Shown: in pieces, positions 63,197-64,000 of the stretch
Numbering within the stretch: the stretch's first letter is position 1
Layout: the number at the start of each line of letters is the position of its first letter
Source: Salinisphaera sp.
GTDB taxonomy: Bacteria > Pseudomonadota > Gammaproteobacteria > Nevskiales > Salinisphaeraceae
Assembly (NCBI GenBank): GCA_027858915.1
Contig: JAQIBT010000092.1
Coordinates: 35,947 to 99,946 of the forward strand
Length of the DNA: 64,000 nt
Direction of reading: 5' to 3'
The notes under the pieces: model-generated
The model's database searches: none
Seen by the model: only the letters and a program-made list of their open reading frames with translations
Told to the model about the DNA's origin: nothing
Translations under genes and position numbers: made by a program

Positions 63197-63995
63197 TTCG
63201 GACCAGAACCCCGGCACTACCGCACCGCGCCCATCGATCGATCGCAGGCGGCGGCGTATTCTGGAAGGGCTCACCGCGGTAGGGGCAACCAGCCTGCTGG
63301 CCGGCTGCGACTGGACCAAGAGCCAGTCAGTGCAGGATTTTCTCGGCAAGACCGAAGATCTTACCCAGGCAGCGCAAGAGCTGATCGCGTCGCGCGAAGC
63401 TCTGGCGCGAGAGTTCCAACCCAGTGACATCGCGCCGACGTTCAAGCCCAACGGCACCATCCGACCACAGAGTGCTGCCTATCAGAACCTGGTGGAGAAC
63501 AATTTCGAAAATTATCGGCTGCGCGTCGGTGGCCTGGTCAATCAACCGCGAAGCTACTCGCTCGAAGAGTTCAAGTCGCTCCCCGCTCGGACGCAGATAA
63601 CGCGGCACGACTGCGTCGAGGGCTGGAGCTGCATCGGTCAGTGGACTGGGGTGCAGCTGAGTCGCGTACTGGCCCAGGTCAAGCCAAAGGGCAGTGCAAA
63701 ATACGTGGTCTTCCACTGCGCCGATCACTTGGATGGCGCCCCCAAGCCGTATTATGAAAGTCTGGACATGATCGAAGCCCATCATCCTCAGACCTTGCTG
63801 GCCTATGGGTTGAACGGCAGCAATCTGCCGGTCGCCAACGGCGCGCCAATTCGTCTGCGTGCGGAACGACAGCTCGGCTACAAGATGGCGAAATACGTCA
63901 TGCAGATCGAGCTGGTCGAGAACTTCAAGAACATTCAGGGCGGCAAGGGTGGATTCTGGGAAGATCGTGGCTATAACTGGTGGGCTGGAATCTGA
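63189..63995 (+). CDS. Tat-exported molybdopterin-dependent oxidoreductase (YedY/MsrP-like)
   Basis: A 268-residue oxidoreductase of the sulfite-oxidase molybdopterin fold. The N terminus has an Arg-rich Tat motif (IDRRRRRILEGLTAVGAT) followed by a lipobox LLAGC (Cys40), so it may be an exported lipoprotein. The Mo-ligating Cys is probably Cys142 in TRHDCVEGWSCIGQW, and the C-terminal VANGAPIRLRAERQLGYKMAKYV is typical of the family. ATG 63189 starts inside the last codons of the cytochrome gene. It differs from MsrP in having the lipobox and a b561-type partner rather than MsrQ. The frame ends five bases before the end of the window and is complete. Confidence 0.88.
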   Translation: MSDSDQNPGTTAPRPSIDRRRRRILEGLTAVGATSLLAGCDWTKSQSVQDFLGKTEDLTQAAQELIASREALAREFQPSDIAPTFKPNGTIRPQSAAYQNLVENNFENYRLRVGGLVNQPRSYSLEEFKSLPARTQITRHDCVEGWSCIGQWTGVQLSRVLAQVKPKGSAKYVVFHCADHLDGAPKPYYESLDMIEAHHPQTLLAYGLNGSNLPVANGAPIRLRAERQLGYKMAKYVMQIELVENFKNIQGGKGGFWEDRGYNWWAGI

Positions 63996-64000
63996 CCGGG

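Noticed and set aside
1..64000. CRISPR arrays, tRNA or rRNA genes
   Set aside because: No regularly spaced direct repeats and no recognisable tRNA or rRNA sequence was seen on either strand.

Overview
This window is a densely coded, high-GC stretch of bacterial chromosome. I see no rRNA or tRNA gene, CRISPR array, complete insertion sequence or phage block. Gene content and order point to a gammaproteobacterium. The clearest sign is the order ygfB-pepP-ubiH-ubiI followed by the glycine-cleavage genes, which matches the enterobacterial arrangement. Further signs are yqgE-ruvX-pyrR-pyrB and divergent pilT/yggS, both familiar from pseudomonads. A halotolerant group near Salinisphaera would fit, but that is a guess from general resemblance.

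Bases 1-24200. An aliphatic amidase (amiE) is followed by a 661-residue protein that I read as an undescribed papain-like cysteine peptidase. Next come an ATP-grasp enzyme, a Sir2 deacylase translationally coupled to a HAD hydrolase, an acyl-CoA-binding protein, folA, thyA-lgt, a GNAT acetyltransferase and a PfkB-type (adenosine) kinase. A long minus-strand block holds ygfB-pepP-ubiH, two tiny overlapping membrane genes, ubiI, a tandem glycine riboswitch, and then gcvT-gcvH-gcvPA-tpx-gcvPB. Upstream of it lies a pair made of a secreted HExxH protein with a JDVT-type C-terminal sorting signal and a short glutamic intramembrane protease, its likely sorting enzyme.

Bases 24200-42300. argE-argA-rsmE, a Kch-like potassium channel, a winged-helix/TPR regulator, two convergent GGDEF proteins, a secreted type-B carboxylesterase with a His-rich insert, gshB, and a decayed membrane quinoprotein glucose dehydrogenase (two frameshifts and one internal stop). 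Then yqgE-ruvX-pyrR, an ACT-domain gene, and pyrB.

Bases 42300-52400. A PEP-CTERM protein is divergent from a SEC-C/TPR/sulfotransferase. A RimK-type glutamate ligase is grouped with its zinc-protease and aspartoacylase partners. Three consecutive PilT-family ATPases are divergent from yggS.

Bases 52400-64000. This is a molybdenum-themed region: rpiA, a MoaD-MoaE fusion, a MoaC-MoaB fusion, later modABC, and at the end a membrane cytochrome b coupled to a Tat-exported molybdopterin oxidoreductase. Between these lie two gene remnants (HAD and MFS), denD, and a visibly AT-richer O-methyltransferase that looks acquired. All functions are inferred from sequence recognition by eye. No database search was possible.
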